Of a stretch of 64,000 nucleotides of DNA, positions 9,720 through 18,701 are shown piece by piece. Below the pieces are notes generated by a model. The model was not told the origin of the DNA. It did not search any database and saw only the letters and a list, made by a program, of their open reading frames with translations. The position numbers and the translations under genes were made by a program. Numbering within the stretch: the stretch's first letter is position 1; each line of letters begins with the position of its first letter. Origin of the DNA: Pseudomonas sediminis (GTDB lineage Bacteria; Pseudomonadota; Gammaproteobacteria; Pseudomonadales; Pseudomonadaceae); the NCBI RefSeq assembly GCF_002741105.1, contig NZ_NIQU01000002.1, positions 1 through 64,000 on the forward strand, read 5' to 3'.

Positions 9720-10083
9720 TTTAACGTTCCTTGTAAGTGAGTAAGACGAGCACGTTAGGCTCGTTCTTGAACCTAGACGCTATTTCCTCACTGTCAAATC
9801 GTAGTGGACAGCTCCAGCTTTTCTAATCCTCATGAACATGCGGATGGATGGCTGGAGCGAGCTTATGACGGCACAGTCCGCTTGAGCATGTTCGAGTCCA
9901 ATGGACACACCCTTGATGCTCTGGTGCTCATCGCTCCAGCACTTGGTACCGCACGCCAAAATGAGTTTCCACCCAGCTCAAAACCCTCAAGTCCTCGCTC
10001 ACGTGACTTACTCGCCGATTTCATTATCAATACCAGCCGAAACGGGGGCGGCGGTGAATCGACTTCTGCTGCCCCTCATTTCT
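9720..10083. other. 364-nt stretch without an intact gene; left edge of the accessory block
   Basis: The right part of this gap is the 3' flank of the SDR gene and the left part the comEA promoter region. Between them a forward frame (9804-9965) looks like the start of a broken alpha/beta hydrolase, annotated separately. No tRNA, direct repeat or mobility gene was seen. Composition is less GC-rich than recBCD. Confidence 0.5.
9804..9965 (+). pseudogene. possible alpha/beta-hydrolase remnant
   Basis: The forward frame reads LSMFESNGHTLDALVLIAP then ALGTARQ, which resembles the first strands of small alpha/beta hydrolases (a pattern like F-x-P-x(4)-AVLIxPAxGxxxxYY). Resemblance stops around 9965 and the rest of the 96-codon frame looks random. 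No good ribosome binding site is seen. The similarity is short, so this is tentative; it could equally be a chance frame. Confidence 0.25.
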
Positions 10084-10968
10084 TTACGCATTGAAGCCCG
10101 CATCCACTGTGATTACAGACCCAGTCATGAAGCTGGCGGCCGGACTCGCCAGGAAGGTGACGGCGGCGGCGATATCAGCTGGCGTGCCATAGCGTCCCAG
10201 TGCGGTGAACTGTCGATTGATGTCCGCCCAGGGGCCATTCGCCGGATTCTGATCGGTGTCGATCGGCCCAGGTTGTACCAGGTTGACAGTGATCCCCTGT
10301 GGGCCAAGATCGCGGGCAAGCCCTCGCGTCAATGCCAGCATTGCGGACTTCGTCATCGAGTACACGGTCAACCCGGGAAAAGGCACGCGTTCGGCAACGC
10401 AGGAGCCAATAGTGATGATGCGCGCGCCCCGCTTCAGATGAGGCAGGGCTGCCTGGGAAGCGAGCACGGCGGCTCGCGTGTTTACGTGTAGCAGCGCATC
10501 TATGTCTTCGAGGCTCATCTCCGCAAATGTGCCGTCTCTGGAGATGCCCACGTTGTTGACAAGAACATCCAGCCCACCAAGACCGCCGATCGTCTCTTCG
10601 ACCGACCGCCGTACCGCAGCAGGGTCCGCACTGTCGGCTCGAATGGCGACGGCACGCCGACCTTTGGCTTCGATCATGCGAACCACTTCGGCGGCACGTT
10701 CCGGCGAGTTCAAAAAGGTGATCGCGACATCGGCGCCTCTGTCAGCCAGCGCGAGAGCAATACCTGCACCGATCCCGCGCGAGGCCCCCGTCACCAAGGC
10801 GCGCTTGCCCTGCAACTCCGCTGCTCGTGCAGCGCCATTCTGCTCTCCGGCAATATCGGTTTGTTTCGCAGCCGCAGCTAAGCTGGGGAGCGTGGCGGCG
10901 GCAACGCCTGCTGCTGCCGTCATCAACATGCTGCGTCTACTGATACTGGTCAGGGGGATCTCGCTCAT
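10084..10968 (-). CDS. SDR-family oxidoreductase with a Tat-like leader
   Basis: A 294-residue short-chain dehydrogenase. The cofactor motif TGASRGIG, the NNVG motif and the active-site YSMTK are all present, and the C-terminus (GSVITVDAGFNA) is of the usual 3-oxoacyl-reductase-like type. An N-terminal extension of about 45 residues has a twin-arginine motif (SISRRSMLM), a hydrophobic stretch and AAAA, so export is predicted; this is unusual for an NAD(P)-dependent enzyme. The RBS GAGGAGA precedes the ATG. It lies 72 nt downstream of the Gfo/Idh gene on the same strand, probably one operon under the divergent LysR regulator. Substrate unknown. Confidence 0.88.
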   Translation of the reverse strand: MSEIPLTSISRRSMLMTAAAGVAAATLPSLAAAAKQTDIAGEQNGAARAAELQGKRALVTGASRGIGAGIALALADRGADVAITFLNSPERAAEVVRMIEAKGRRAVAIRADSADPAAVRRSVEETIGGLGGLDVLVNNVGISRDGTFAEMSLEDIDALLHVNTRAAVLASQAALPHLKRGARIITIGSCVAERVPFPGLTVYSMTKSAMLALTRGLARDLGPQGITVNLVQPGPIDTDQNPANGPWADINRQFTALGRYGTPADIAAAVTFLASPAASFMTGSVITVDAGFNA

Positions 10969-11040
10969 GAAAGTCTCCTCGCTTGTGGTCGTTTCGTCGG
11001 TTGATCGTCTGTTGCCGAATAGGGGCGCAAGATAGGGTCG

Positions 11041-12174
11041 TTATCGAACTGCTGCCGCACGCTCCAAGCACAGGGCGTTCGGGACCAGCTGTCTTTGCCC
11101 TGTCACGGCGGCACGCTCGACCGCTGCGATCAGTTGGCTGCTGTGCAATGCGTGGGCGAAACCTGGGGTGTGGTACGTGCCCATCCTGAGGTCGCGTGCA
11201 AGACTTGCGTAAACCTCGCCCACATTGATTGCTGCGCCGGCCCAAAACTCGTCGGCCGTCGGGCTGTTCCCCGTTGCGACGGGGATGTCGGGCAATGCAA
11301 ACGGCACACTTGCCGAAAGAGTCAGGTCCCCAACCTGGACGCCTGCCAGGTGATGGCCGCGCAGCATGAGCGTGCCTTTCGATCCGCGGACCTCCATCAC
11401 GAACTGCGGGTCGTTTTCAATGCCTGCGAGGACCTGCACGGACACCGAAGCGCCCTGGCTCGTTTCGCCGATCAGGTCCAGGTGATCGGCAATTTCACGG
11501 TGAGATGTTTCGCCGGTATCGACCACACTGACGGTCGGCCAGATGAGTTTTGTCCGCGCATCGACCTCAGTGATGGGGCCTAGTACAGCCTCGACCACGT
11601 CGAGCACATGCGCGACCGTGATGGTCAGAAAGCTCGCCCCGGATGCGGCCTTGTTGAAATAGTCGTAGTTGCTAAGCGTGGTCGGGCCGTAGCCGAATGT
11701 GGTGGCTTTCACGTCCGCCGAGAGCAATGTTCCGAGCTTGCCCGACGCGATAATCTCGATGGCGCGCCTTACAGAAGGGTTCAACCGACCCTGCAGTCCG
11801 ATCGCGGTATGCAGCGATCCCGTGGCCGCGGCCATTTCTTCAGTCTCTGCCAACGTCGCGCCCAGCGGGGCTTCGCAATACACGGCTTTGCCAGCCTTCA
11901 GAGCTGCCAGAACCAGGTCCCTATGCGCCGGTACTTTCACCGCAACGGTGACAATATCGATGCTGTCGTCGCAGATGAGATCGTACGGGTTCGCGTACCA
12001 GCGTTCGGCACCGAAGGCATCGGCGGCCGCCTTGGCACTTTCTTCCTTGCGGGTAGCGACAGCCGCAAGTTTCAGTCCTGGTTGCGCCTGGATGGCGGGA
12101 ATGTGGGAGGCGCCGGCCCAACTGGCCCGAATATCAGCGCCGATGATGCCGATGCGCAGAGGCATGTTTGCCAT
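11041..12174 (-). CDS. Gfo/Idh/MocA-family (Gal80-like) oxidoreductase
   Basis: A 377-residue NAD(P)-binding oxidoreductase. It starts with LRIGIIGA (Rossmann fold) and has EAPLGATLAETEEM in place of the usual EKP motif, followed by IGLQGRLNPSVRRA, which is typical of the Gal80-like branch. The frame is open to 12312, but the ATG at 12174 is preceded by AGGAAGG and places the Rossmann motif at the N-terminus. It is divergent from a LysR regulator and followed by the SDR gene. The substrate, perhaps a sugar or related polyol, cannot be read from the sequence. Confidence 0.88.
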   Translation of the reverse strand: MANMPLRIGIIGADIRASWAGASHIPAIQAQPGLKLAAVATRKEESAKAAADAFGAERWYANPYDLICDDSIDIVTVAVKVPAHRDLVLAALKAGKAVYCEAPLGATLAETEEMAAATGSLHTAIGLQGRLNPSVRRAIEIIASGKLGTLLSADVKATTFGYGPTTLSNYDYFNKAASGASFLTITVAHVLDVVEAVLGPITEVDARTKLIWPTVSVVDTGETSHREIADHLDLIGETSQGASVSVQVLAGIENDPQFVMEVRGSKGTLMLRGHHLAGVQVGDLTLSASVPFALPDIPVATGNSPTADEFWAGAAINVGEVYASLARDLRMGTYHTPGFAHALHSSQLIAAVERAAVTGQRQLVPNALCLERAAAVR

Positions 12175-12216
12175 GGCATGTTCCTTCCTGTGAGAAGAGG
12201 GATGGAGACGTGAGCG

Positions 12217-12242
12217 GTACACGTCGGCGCACGTTGGTGTAC
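12217..12242. promoter_or_regulatory. inverted repeat in the LysR/oxidoreductase divergent region
   Basis: GTACAC (12217-12222) and GTGTAC (12237-12242) form a 6-bp inverted repeat with a 14-nt spacer, 43 nt upstream of the oxidoreductase start codon. LysR-type regulators usually bind dyads in such a divergent region, so it is a candidate operator. The rest of the gap (to 12342) is AT-rich and likely holds both promoters. Confidence 0.35.
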
Positions 12243-12342
12243 GCAGTTGCTTGCTCGATGGAAATGACGTTACGCCGACGATTGATCTTGAAAAAGAGCC
12301 AAAAACCCACATCAGTGTTAAGTATTTATTTACAATACGTGC

Positions 12343-13263
12343 ATGACTCCATCACTGCTCCCCTCGCTTGCGTGGTTTGCCCACATAGCCCAGCACCGCA
12401 GCTTTTCGCGTGCAGCAGAGGCCATGGGGGTTTCGCGCGCGGCGCTATCGCAAAACCTCAAGGCTTTGGAGCAGGAGCTAGGGGTGAGGTTGATAAACCG
12501 CACCACACGACACATGTCCCTGACCGAAGCGGGACAGCAATTGTTCGACACCCTGCGGCCCAGTCTTGGCGAGATCGAATCTGCCATTCGTAATCTTGGC
12601 GACGCACTAGGGGTACCCTCCGGCCTAATCCGGATCAACACATCACGCCTGGCCGCCAAGGCCCTGATCGAACCGCATCTGACAGAGTTTTACGCGCGCT
12701 TCCCGAAGGTGGCACTCGAACTGGTCATGGCAGATGGTCTGTCGAATATCATCGCCGACGGATGCGACGCAGGCATACGACTGGGGCAGGCGCTGGCTGA
12801 GCATGTGGTCGCCGTACCGATCAGCCCGCCTCTATCCATGGCGGTTGTGGCATCCCCGGCCTATCTCGAACGGTATGGCACCCCGAAGACACCCGCGGAT
12901 CTGGCCACGCACAACTGCATCAACTATCGGTTCGCGGGCAGCGGTGCATTGCATGACTGGGACTTCACCGAGCCCGGCAAGAACGGAGGCCACTTCACTC
13001 AAGCGGTAACCGGAAGCCTGACCGTCAACGACGATGGCTGCATGACTCGGGCTGCCCTTCAGGGACTTGGGCTGATGCAGATCGTCGACATTGCCATCCA
13101 GCGACCACTGGCAGAGGGTCGCCTGGTGCGCGTCCTGCACGATTGGACCTATCACCATGCTGCCTTCTGCCTGTACGTATCCTCACGGGAACAAATGCCC
13201 GCCAAGATGCGTGCATTGATCGACTTTCTGGTAGAGAAACGAGGGGAGGCTCTACCCTGGTAG
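12343..13263 (+). CDS. LysR-family transcriptional regulator
   Basis: A 306-residue LysR regulator. The N-terminal helix-turn-helix (FAHIAQHRSFSRAAEAMGVS, then RAALSQNLKALEQELG) is followed by an effector domain of normal length. It belongs to the subgroup resembling PA0477/DsdC-like regulators of oxidoreductases. It is transcribed divergently from the Gfo/Idh-SDR pair with a 168-nt shared promoter region, so it probably controls that pair. No strong ribosome binding site is seen before the ATG. Confidence 0.92.
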   Translation: MTPSLLPSLAWFAHIAQHRSFSRAAEAMGVSRAALSQNLKALEQELGVRLINRTTRHMSLTEAGQQLFDTLRPSLGEIESAIRNLGDALGVPSGLIRINTSRLAAKALIEPHLTEFYARFPKVALELVMADGLSNIIADGCDAGIRLGQALAEHVVAVPISPPLSMAVVASPAYLERYGTPKTPADLATHNCINYRFAGSGALHDWDFTEPGKNGGHFTQAVTGSLTVNDDGCMTRAALQGLGLMQIVDIAIQRPLAEGRLVRVLHDWTYHHAAFCLYVSSREQMPAKMRALIDFLVEKRGEALPW

Positions 13264-13379
13264 ACGCTGATTTCTCTGAGAGAGATGTCGGCCTGGAATG
13301 ACGCACCCACCCAGTTCAATAACCTCAAGCCAAGGCTTACAGGTGCTGATCTTTTGATAGCGGCCCAGCAGCTACTGGC

Positions 13380-13741
13380 GCTGCCCCCTCGGAAAGACGG
13401 CTCAACGCCGACTGCATCACGAAGAACAGCCCCCGAGCGCGCACCGCGAATAGCCTGTCTCAGTTGCCTGACGTCGTATCCGCAAGGTCGCCTCAGCCGG
13501 CAGCTCCAGCGATTGACCCGAATATCCAGCGATTGCTACCTGTTCGCTCAATGATTTGCGCATCGACTGCTTCGAACAAGGCCAGAGTCACCGGCGCATC
13601 GACAAAGTCGACATGAAAGACAAAGGCGCTTGCTCCTGCTTGCCAGATAGCAGCAACGACCTCATCGCCCCCCGCCTTGATCGAGTTGCAGGTCAAATCT
13701 GCAATCAAAACATCAACCACAGCAACACTCTTTCAGCCTGC
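13380..13741 (-). pseudogene. SDR-family oxidoreductase pseudogene (internal fragment)
   Basis: On the minus strand one frame reads a recognisable SDR middle part: SVAVVDVLIADL, then GGDEVVAAIWQAGASAFVFH, VDAPVTLALFEAVDAQI, a degraded NNAG strand (IFGSIAGAAG), and after two in-frame stops DRLFAVRARGLFFVMQSALS. The TGxxxGIG start and the YxxxK active site are missing. Its 5' end overlaps the last codons of the MFS gene, whose final residues (LKECCCG) appear to derive from this fragment. The gap 13264-13712 holds nothing else that I can recognise. Confidence 0.65.
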
Positions 13742-14975
13742 GATTACGGTAAGGCTGCAAGAACGGGGTCACCATCAACATCAGCACCCCTACTGCCACC
13801 AGCAGCCACAAGGCCGACTGGAAGTGGCCCGCGCTATCGCGCAGATATCCCATGAGCAACGGACCGGCAGCGCCGACCAGATAACTCTGCAACATCACAA
13901 AAGCAGTCCAGGCGCCAGCCTCCTCAGGAGTCGAAGCATTGTCCAGCGGCAAGGTCATGCCCAGGGTGAAGGCACCTCCGGTGCCAAAAGCGGCAATCGC
14001 GGCAGTCACCAGCGGCATGGCATCAGGCGCAACGGCCATCGCCAGGCTGCCCAGCAAGACGATACTGGAGCTCGCGGCAAGCAACAGACGTCGATCATCG
14101 CTGCGGCTGAGCAAGCCAAACACCGGGTTGGCCAGCATGAACCCCAGGGTATAACTGGCCAGGATCAAGCCAGCCGAACTGGCGCTCTCGCCACGCTCGA
14201 TATACATCGGTGCCAGCCAGGCAATCAGGGCGTAGAACACCAGGTTGTTGCAGGAGAAGAACAGTGCGATCAGCCAGGCCGTGGGATTGCGTAGCGGCAT
14301 CCTGGGCATCTGGGTCGAAGAGGTAGAGACCGGCGTTCTCAGGCTCCGGTGCTCAATGCCCACCCAGGCCATGATCGCCAACAGTGCCGGCAGTACCCAG
14401 AAACCGCCCGCCCAACGCCAATCACCAATCCACTGATCGATCGGCCCGGTCGCCACCGCAGCGACCGTGCTACCCAAGCCGATGGCCGTTGCATAAATGC
14501 CCATGAACAGCGCGATACGATTCGGCGAGCGCGCCTTCACGTAACTGGAAAACAGCGTGCCGGCGACCGCGATACCGGCCCCGACTGCCGCAGTACTGGC
14601 GAACAACTGCCCTATGGAGCCAGCCAGCGCACGCAAGATGATCGCGACGCCCAGCACGATCAGCGCCAACAGGATGATCCGGTCACGCCCAAATCGATGC
14701 GCCAGCCAGGGTGCGGGCAATGCCAGCAATCCCATCAGCAAGGTAGGAATCGCGGTCAGCAGCGAGGCCTGGGTGTGAGTCAATCCCAACTCGTCGATGA
14801 TGGTGGTCAGCAATGGTCCCATGGAAACGATGCCCGGGCGCAGCGTGAGCGCGACGAGCAGGATACACAGGACCACCGCTGCGACTGACGGAGCACGGAC
14901 GTCGCTGCCAGCTAAGGCCGGATACGCCAGACCAGGCGTAACATCGCGTTTGATCGGTACGGATTTGACAGACAT
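13713..14975 (-). CDS. MFS transporter, CynX/NimT-like
   Basis: A 420-residue major facilitator with about 12 hydrophobic segments. The first (VVLCILLVALTLRPGIVSMG) and LPAPWLAHRFGRDR between helices 2 and 3 fit the CynX/NimT (cyanate/2-nitroimidazole) family. The RBS AGGAAG precedes the ATG. It is last in the nemR-DJ-1-ALDH-OYE-MFS series on one strand, so it may export a toxic compound or product. The last residues (LKECCCG) look like read-through into an SDR fragment, so the natural C-terminus may have been lost. Confidence 0.88.
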   Translation of the reverse strand: MSVKSVPIKRDVTPGLAYPALAGSDVRAPSVAAVVLCILLVALTLRPGIVSMGPLLTTIIDELGLTHTQASLLTAIPTLLMGLLALPAPWLAHRFGRDRIILLALIVLGVAIILRALAGSIGQLFASTAAVGAGIAVAGTLFSSYVKARSPNRIALFMGIYATAIGLGSTVAAVATGPIDQWIGDWRWAGGFWVLPALLAIMAWVGIEHRSLRTPVSTSSTQMPRMPLRNPTAWLIALFFSCNNLVFYALIAWLAPMYIERGESASSAGLILASYTLGFMLANPVFGLLSRSDDRRLLLAASSSIVLLGSLAMAVAPDAMPLVTAAIAAFGTGGAFTLGMTLPLDNASTPEEAGAWTAFVMLQSYLVGAAGPLLMGYLRDSAGHFQSALWLLVAVGVLMLMVTPFLQPYRNRRLKECCCG

Positions 14976-15002
14976 GACGAAGACTTCCTACGCAGTGAGC
15001 AG

Positions 15003-15032
15003 CTAGTCCTCGGCACTCTCGTCGAGGACTAG
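15003..15032 (-). terminator. hairpin between OYE and MFS genes
   Basis: A perfect 10-bp stem, CTAGTCCTCG/CGAGGACTAG, with a 10-nt loop, 16 nt after the OYE stop. No T-run follows on the minus strand. It could reduce read-through into the MFS gene, act in mRNA processing, or be a regulator site. Confidence 0.45.
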
Positions 15033-15048
15033 TCGCCAGATGTGAACC

Positions 15049-16173
15049 TCAGCCCGAGTAACTCGGGTAGTCCGTCAGGCCCTTCTCCGCGCCCCCATAG
15101 ACAGTGGCAGGATCCAGCGGGTTGAGCGGCCAGCCATTGGCGATGCGTGCAGGCAGATCGGGGTTGGCGATGAAGGGACGACCGAATGCGATCAGGTCGG
15201 CGAGCCCGGCCTCGATCAGCCGCTCACCACGCTCGGCGGTATAACGACCAGCGTAGAGAATCTTCCCGCTGAAGCTCGTGCGTACGTCGCGGCGGAAGCT
15301 CTCGGGCAGATCCGGTGCGTTGTCCCAGTCCGCCTCGGCGATCGACACATAGGCCACACCTGCTGCCTCCAGCACCTTGATTGCTTCGATATAGGTGGTG
15401 TGCGGGTCCTCTTCGACCAGACCGATGTACACCCGGTCCTGATCGGTGCCGGTGAACAATGGGGTGAAGCGCACACCAAGGCGATCTGCGCCTACGGCAG
15501 CGGCCACGGCGTCTACGATCTCGCGCAGGAAGCGCAGACGGTTCTCCAGCGAGCCACCGTAAGCATCATCGCGCTGGTTGGAATGTGCGGAGATGAACTG
15601 GTTGACCAGATAACCGTTGGCTGCGTGAATTTCCACGCCATCGAAACCGGCGTCGATGGCATTGCGTGCCGCCTGGGCGTACTGCCCGACCAGGTCGCGG
15701 ATTTCAGCCAGTTCCAGTGCGCGAGGAAGCGACGGCTGCACCAACTCGCCGACACCAGGGCCGGTCTGAATGAACGCCTTGACCTTCTGCGCCTGAATGG
15801 CGGATGGCGCCACGGGCGCCTGCCCGTCAGGCTGAAGCGCGTTATGGGAAACGCGACCGACGTGCCAGAGCTGAGCGAAGATCACACCACCTTCGGCATG
15901 CACCGCTTCGGTCACCTTGCGCCAGCCATCGATCTGAGCCTGGCTGTAGATACCGGGCGTCCAGGCGTAGCCTTGGCCACGCGATTCGATCTGGGTGCCC
16001 TCACTGACCATGAAACCGGCACCGGCCCGTTGGCGGTAATAAGTGGCCATCAGATCAGTCGCGATATCGCCTGGCTGGGCGCTACGCTGGCGAGTCAACG
16101 GCGGCAGCACGATGCGGTTCTTGAGAGTGATACGCCCCATGTCGATGGGGGTAAACAGAGCAGCATGTTTCAT
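15049..16173 (-). CDS. alkene reductase, old yellow enzyme family (NemA-like)
   Basis: A 374-residue FMN-dependent ene-reductase. The N-terminus (LFTPIDMGRITLKNRIVLPP) and the catalytic pair in EIHAANGYLVNQF (His and Asn) are as in NemA/OYE enzymes, which reduce the C=C bond of unsaturated aldehydes, maleimides and nitro-esters. In E. coli nemA is controlled by NemR, and a NemR homologue is present 2.5 kb upstream on the same strand. That supports a role in electrophile detoxification. It lies 128 nt downstream of the aldehyde dehydrogenase. Confidence 0.93.
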   Translation of the reverse strand: MKHAALFTPIDMGRITLKNRIVLPPLTRQRSAQPGDIATDLMATYYRQRAGAGFMVSEGTQIESRGQGYAWTPGIYSQAQIDGWRKVTEAVHAEGGVIFAQLWHVGRVSHNALQPDGQAPVAPSAIQAQKVKAFIQTGPGVGELVQPSLPRALELAEIRDLVGQYAQAARNAIDAGFDGVEIHAANGYLVNQFISAHSNQRDDAYGGSLENRLRFLREIVDAVAAAVGADRLGVRFTPLFTGTDQDRVYIGLVEEDPHTTYIEAIKVLEAAGVAYVSIAEADWDNAPDLPESFRRDVRTSFSGKILYAGRYTAERGERLIEAGLADLIAFGRPFIANPDLPARIANGWPLNPLDPATVYGGAEKGLTDYPSYSG

Positions 16174-16301
16174 GATTTCTATCCTGTTGTTCAGGCGACT
16201 GCAGTTATCGACAGGCGCACGGGCGCGAATGGACGCACCTGGCGCCCAATGGGCTTGATGAGTGGGAGTGCGGCCCCTCTGCTCGAGAGGCCGCTCAGGC
16301 G

Positions 16302-17756
16302 TTACTTCTTGATCAACACGGTTTTCGGGTTGGTGAACAGCAGGCGCCCCTCATGGCCGTGCTCAGTGCCGATACCCGATTGCTTGTGGCCACCGAAAGG
16401 AATATCGATGCCCTGAGTGTGGATCTCGTTGACCCAGACCATCCCGGTTTCCAGGCGATTGGCCACGGCCACCGCTGCCTGGGTATCACGCCCCCAGACC
16501 GAACCACCCAGGCCGAATGGGCTGTCGTTCGCGCGGGCGACGACATCGTCGACGTCGTCGTAGGCGATGATCGGCACGATCGGCCCGAACTGCTCCTGCT
16601 GCACGATCATCGAATTCTCTGGCGGGTTGTCGACCACGGTTACCGGGATGAAATAGCCAGGGCGGCTCTCGTCTACCTCACCGCCCAATACCACCTTGTA
16701 GCCGTTGGCCTTGATGTCATCCAGGAAGCTACGAACCTTGTCGTACTGCATCTTGTTCTGCACGGGGCCGACGGTGACGTTCGGGTCGAGACCGTCACCC
16801 ATAATCTGCTGCTGCGCATACTCGACGAACGCTGCCACGAACTCTTTGCGATAACTGCTGTGCACGTAGAGGCGCTTGATACCCACGCACCATTGCCCCG
16901 AGTTACCGACGGCACCCCAATACAGTTGCGGGATGATCGCTTGCCAGTCGGCATCAGGCATGACGATTGCCGCGTCGTTGCCGCCCATCTCCATGGTCAG
17001 CCGCTTGACGGTGCCTGCAGCCGAACGGATGACATGCTTGCCGGTCTCGGTGGAGCCGGTGAAGCTGATCTTGGCGATATCCGGGTGAGCGGTCATTTGC
17101 GGGCCCAGTTCATTGCCACCTGAAACCACTGAAAGCACACCAGCAGGCAGCACGGACTGAGCAATCTGCCCAAAGCGCAAGGTGGTGAGGGGTGTGAATG
17201 GCGACGGTTTGATGACCATGGTGTTGCCGGTGATCAGCGCGGGCGCCACTTTCCACAGTGCCAGCAGCACCGGGAAATTCCACGGCGTGATCGCGCCGAC
17301 CACACCCAGCGGCGTGTGATGCAGCTCCACGATGTGGCTATCGTTCTCCTCGACGATCTCCACCGGAATACGCCGCGCAGCAATCTGGCGAATCCACGAG
17401 ATCGCCTGGTCGACTTCCGGTTCGGCCATGGTTTTCAGCGGCTTGCCTTGTTCCAAGGTCAGCAAGCGAGCCAGTTCATCGCGGTGCTCCAAAAGCGCAT
17501 CGGCATAGGCATCCAGATAGCGCTGGCGCTGGTCGTAGCTCAAGACCGACCAGGTCTTGAACGCATCCTTGGCAGCAGCGATCGCCGCCTCCAGTTGCTC
17601 AGGTGAACCCGACGGAGCCTTGGCGAATACCTGGCCAGTCGCCGGATTGAACACATCGAAATGCGCATCGGTGGCGACCAACTCACCCGCGATGGACAGG
17701 TAGTACGGGCCGTCGAAGACGCTGCTGGAGCGGGAATCTTTCATGACAGTAGACAT
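16302..17756 (-). CDS. aldehyde dehydrogenase (AldA-like)
   Basis: A 484-residue NAD(P)-dependent aldehyde dehydrogenase. Visible are GAITPWNFPV, the cofactor loop SFTGSTETGKH, the general-base region MEMGGNDAAIV (Glu), and the catalytic Cys in GQWCVGIKR. The family resembles lactaldehyde/glycolaldehyde dehydrogenase AldA. The RBS AGGAGA stands 8 nt before the ATG at 17756. Its place between a DJ-1 protein and an ene-reductase suggests removal of reactive aldehydes. The exact substrate is not visible. Confidence 0.92.
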   Translation of the reverse strand: MSTVMKDSRSSSVFDGPYYLSIAGELVATDAHFDVFNPATGQVFAKAPSGSPEQLEAAIAAAKDAFKTWSVLSYDQRQRYLDAYADALLEHRDELARLLTLEQGKPLKTMAEPEVDQAISWIRQIAARRIPVEIVEENDSHIVELHHTPLGVVGAITPWNFPVLLALWKVAPALITGNTMVIKPSPFTPLTTLRFGQIAQSVLPAGVLSVVSGGNELGPQMTAHPDIAKISFTGSTETGKHVIRSAAGTVKRLTMEMGGNDAAIVMPDADWQAIIPQLYWGAVGNSGQWCVGIKRLYVHSSYRKEFVAAFVEYAQQQIMGDGLDPNVTVGPVQNKMQYDKVRSFLDDIKANGYKVVLGGEVDESRPGYFIPVTVVDNPPENSMIVQQEQFGPIVPIIAYDDVDDVVARANDSPFGLGGSVWGRDTQAAVAVANRLETGMVWVNEIHTQGIDIPFGGHKQSGIGTEHGHEGRLLFTNPKTVLIKK

Positions 17757-17897
17757 AAGCCTATCTCCTTGAATCCAAATGAAAATCTATTGATCTCAAT
17801 GATCAAGACAACTTTTTTCAGGCAGCAGAAATCCCGTCACCCAAAAGGCGACTGCTGCTGCAGTGTGGTTATGCGGTAGCGTGCGCGAAGGCGCTCA

Positions 17898-17922
17898 GAG
17901 CGGGCGCACAGTGCGCCCGCTC
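17898..17922. terminator. 25-nt perfect palindrome after the DJ-1 gene
   Basis: GAGCGGGCGCAC and GTGCGCCCGCTC are perfect complements around a single central A, 43 nt past the stop of the DJ-1 gene. It lacks a T-run on either strand, so it is at best an atypical terminator. Confidence 0.45.
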
Positions 17923-17964
17923 ATTACTTGCACGGGTTCGTCTGAACCCTGCAGATTGCCCGTA

Positions 17965-18642
17965 TCAAGCCAGCAGTTTGAGCAAGGCGTTGGCAGCGGA
18001 CTCGGAACTGGCGGGGTTCTGACCAGTGACCAAGCGCCCGTCGACGACAGTGAACGGCTGCCAGTCGCCGGCTTTCTCATAGTGTGCGCCCAGTGCCTGG
18101 AACTCGTCCTCGATGAGGAAAGGCACCACGTCAGTCAGTTCTACAGCGGCTTCTTCGCTGTTGGTGAAGCCAGTCACCCGACGCCCCTGGACCAGCGGCT
18201 CGCCATTCGCAGCCTTGACGTGGCGAAGCACGCCAGGGGCATGGCAGACGAAGCCGATTGGCTTACCGGCGCGCTCGAAGCTCTCGATCAGGGCGATGGA
18301 TGTATCCGACTCTGCCAGATCCCACAGAGGGCCATGCCCGCCTGGGTAGAACACCGTGTCGAAATCCTCAGCCTTCACCTCACTGAGTCTTACCGTGCTG
18401 GCCAGGGCTTGCTGCGCGGCCGAATCAGCAGCGAAACGATGGGTCGCTTCGGTCTGGAAATCCGGCAGATCACTCTTGGGGTCCAGAGGGGGTTGGCCAC
18501 CTGCCGGCGAGGCCAGCACGACGTCGGCGCCGGCGTCCTTGAAGACGTAGTAAGGGGCGGCGAACTCTTCCAGCCAGAAACCGGTTTTCTTGCCGGTGTT
18601 ACCCAGCTTGTCATGGGATGTCAGTACCATCAGAACTTTCAT
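17965..18642 (-). CDS. DJ-1/PfpI family protein (Hsp31/glyoxalase III-like)
   Basis: A 225-residue class I glutamine-amidotransferase-like protein. The N-terminus KVLMVLTSHDKLG, the acid residue region TGFWLEEFAAPY, and the nucleophile Cys in IGFVCHAPGVLRH match the Hsp31/glyoxalase III branch, which handles methylglyoxal or repairs glycated proteins. The second of two ATGs (18642) is preferred because GAGG is 8 nt upstream; the first (18648) is only 2 nt from it. It lies 59 nt downstream of nemR, which in E. coli also responds to such electrophiles. Confidence 0.88.
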   Translation of the reverse strand: MKVLMVLTSHDKLGNTGKKTGFWLEEFAAPYYVFKDAGADVVLASPAGGQPPLDPKSDLPDFQTEATHRFAADSAAQQALASTVRLSEVKAEDFDTVFYPGGHGPLWDLAESDTSIALIESFERAGKPIGFVCHAPGVLRHVKAANGEPLVQGRRVTGFTNSEEAAVELTDVVPFLIEDEFQALGAHYEKAGDWQPFTVVDGRLVTGQNPASSESAANALLKLLA

Positions 18643-18701
18643 GATCATTACCTCGTATTGAGCATTGCATTGGTTTCGACCGACCTATGCCGGTCATGGG
18701 T

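Noticed and set aside
9700..10083. Search for a second copy of the tRNA-Pro 3' end as an attachment site
   Set aside because: No match to TTCGAATCACTCCGTCCCGA was found at the left edge of the block, so no att site is claimed.
13285..13554. 89-codon plus-strand frame between the LysR and MFS genes
   Set aside because: Low-complexity translation with no similarity; the minus strand here carries the SDR remnant.
18678..18695. GACCG/CGGTC dyad after nemR as a second NemR operator
   Set aside because: The arms differ from the TAGAC/GTCTA site, and the dyad lies just after the nemR stop, so a role is not supported.
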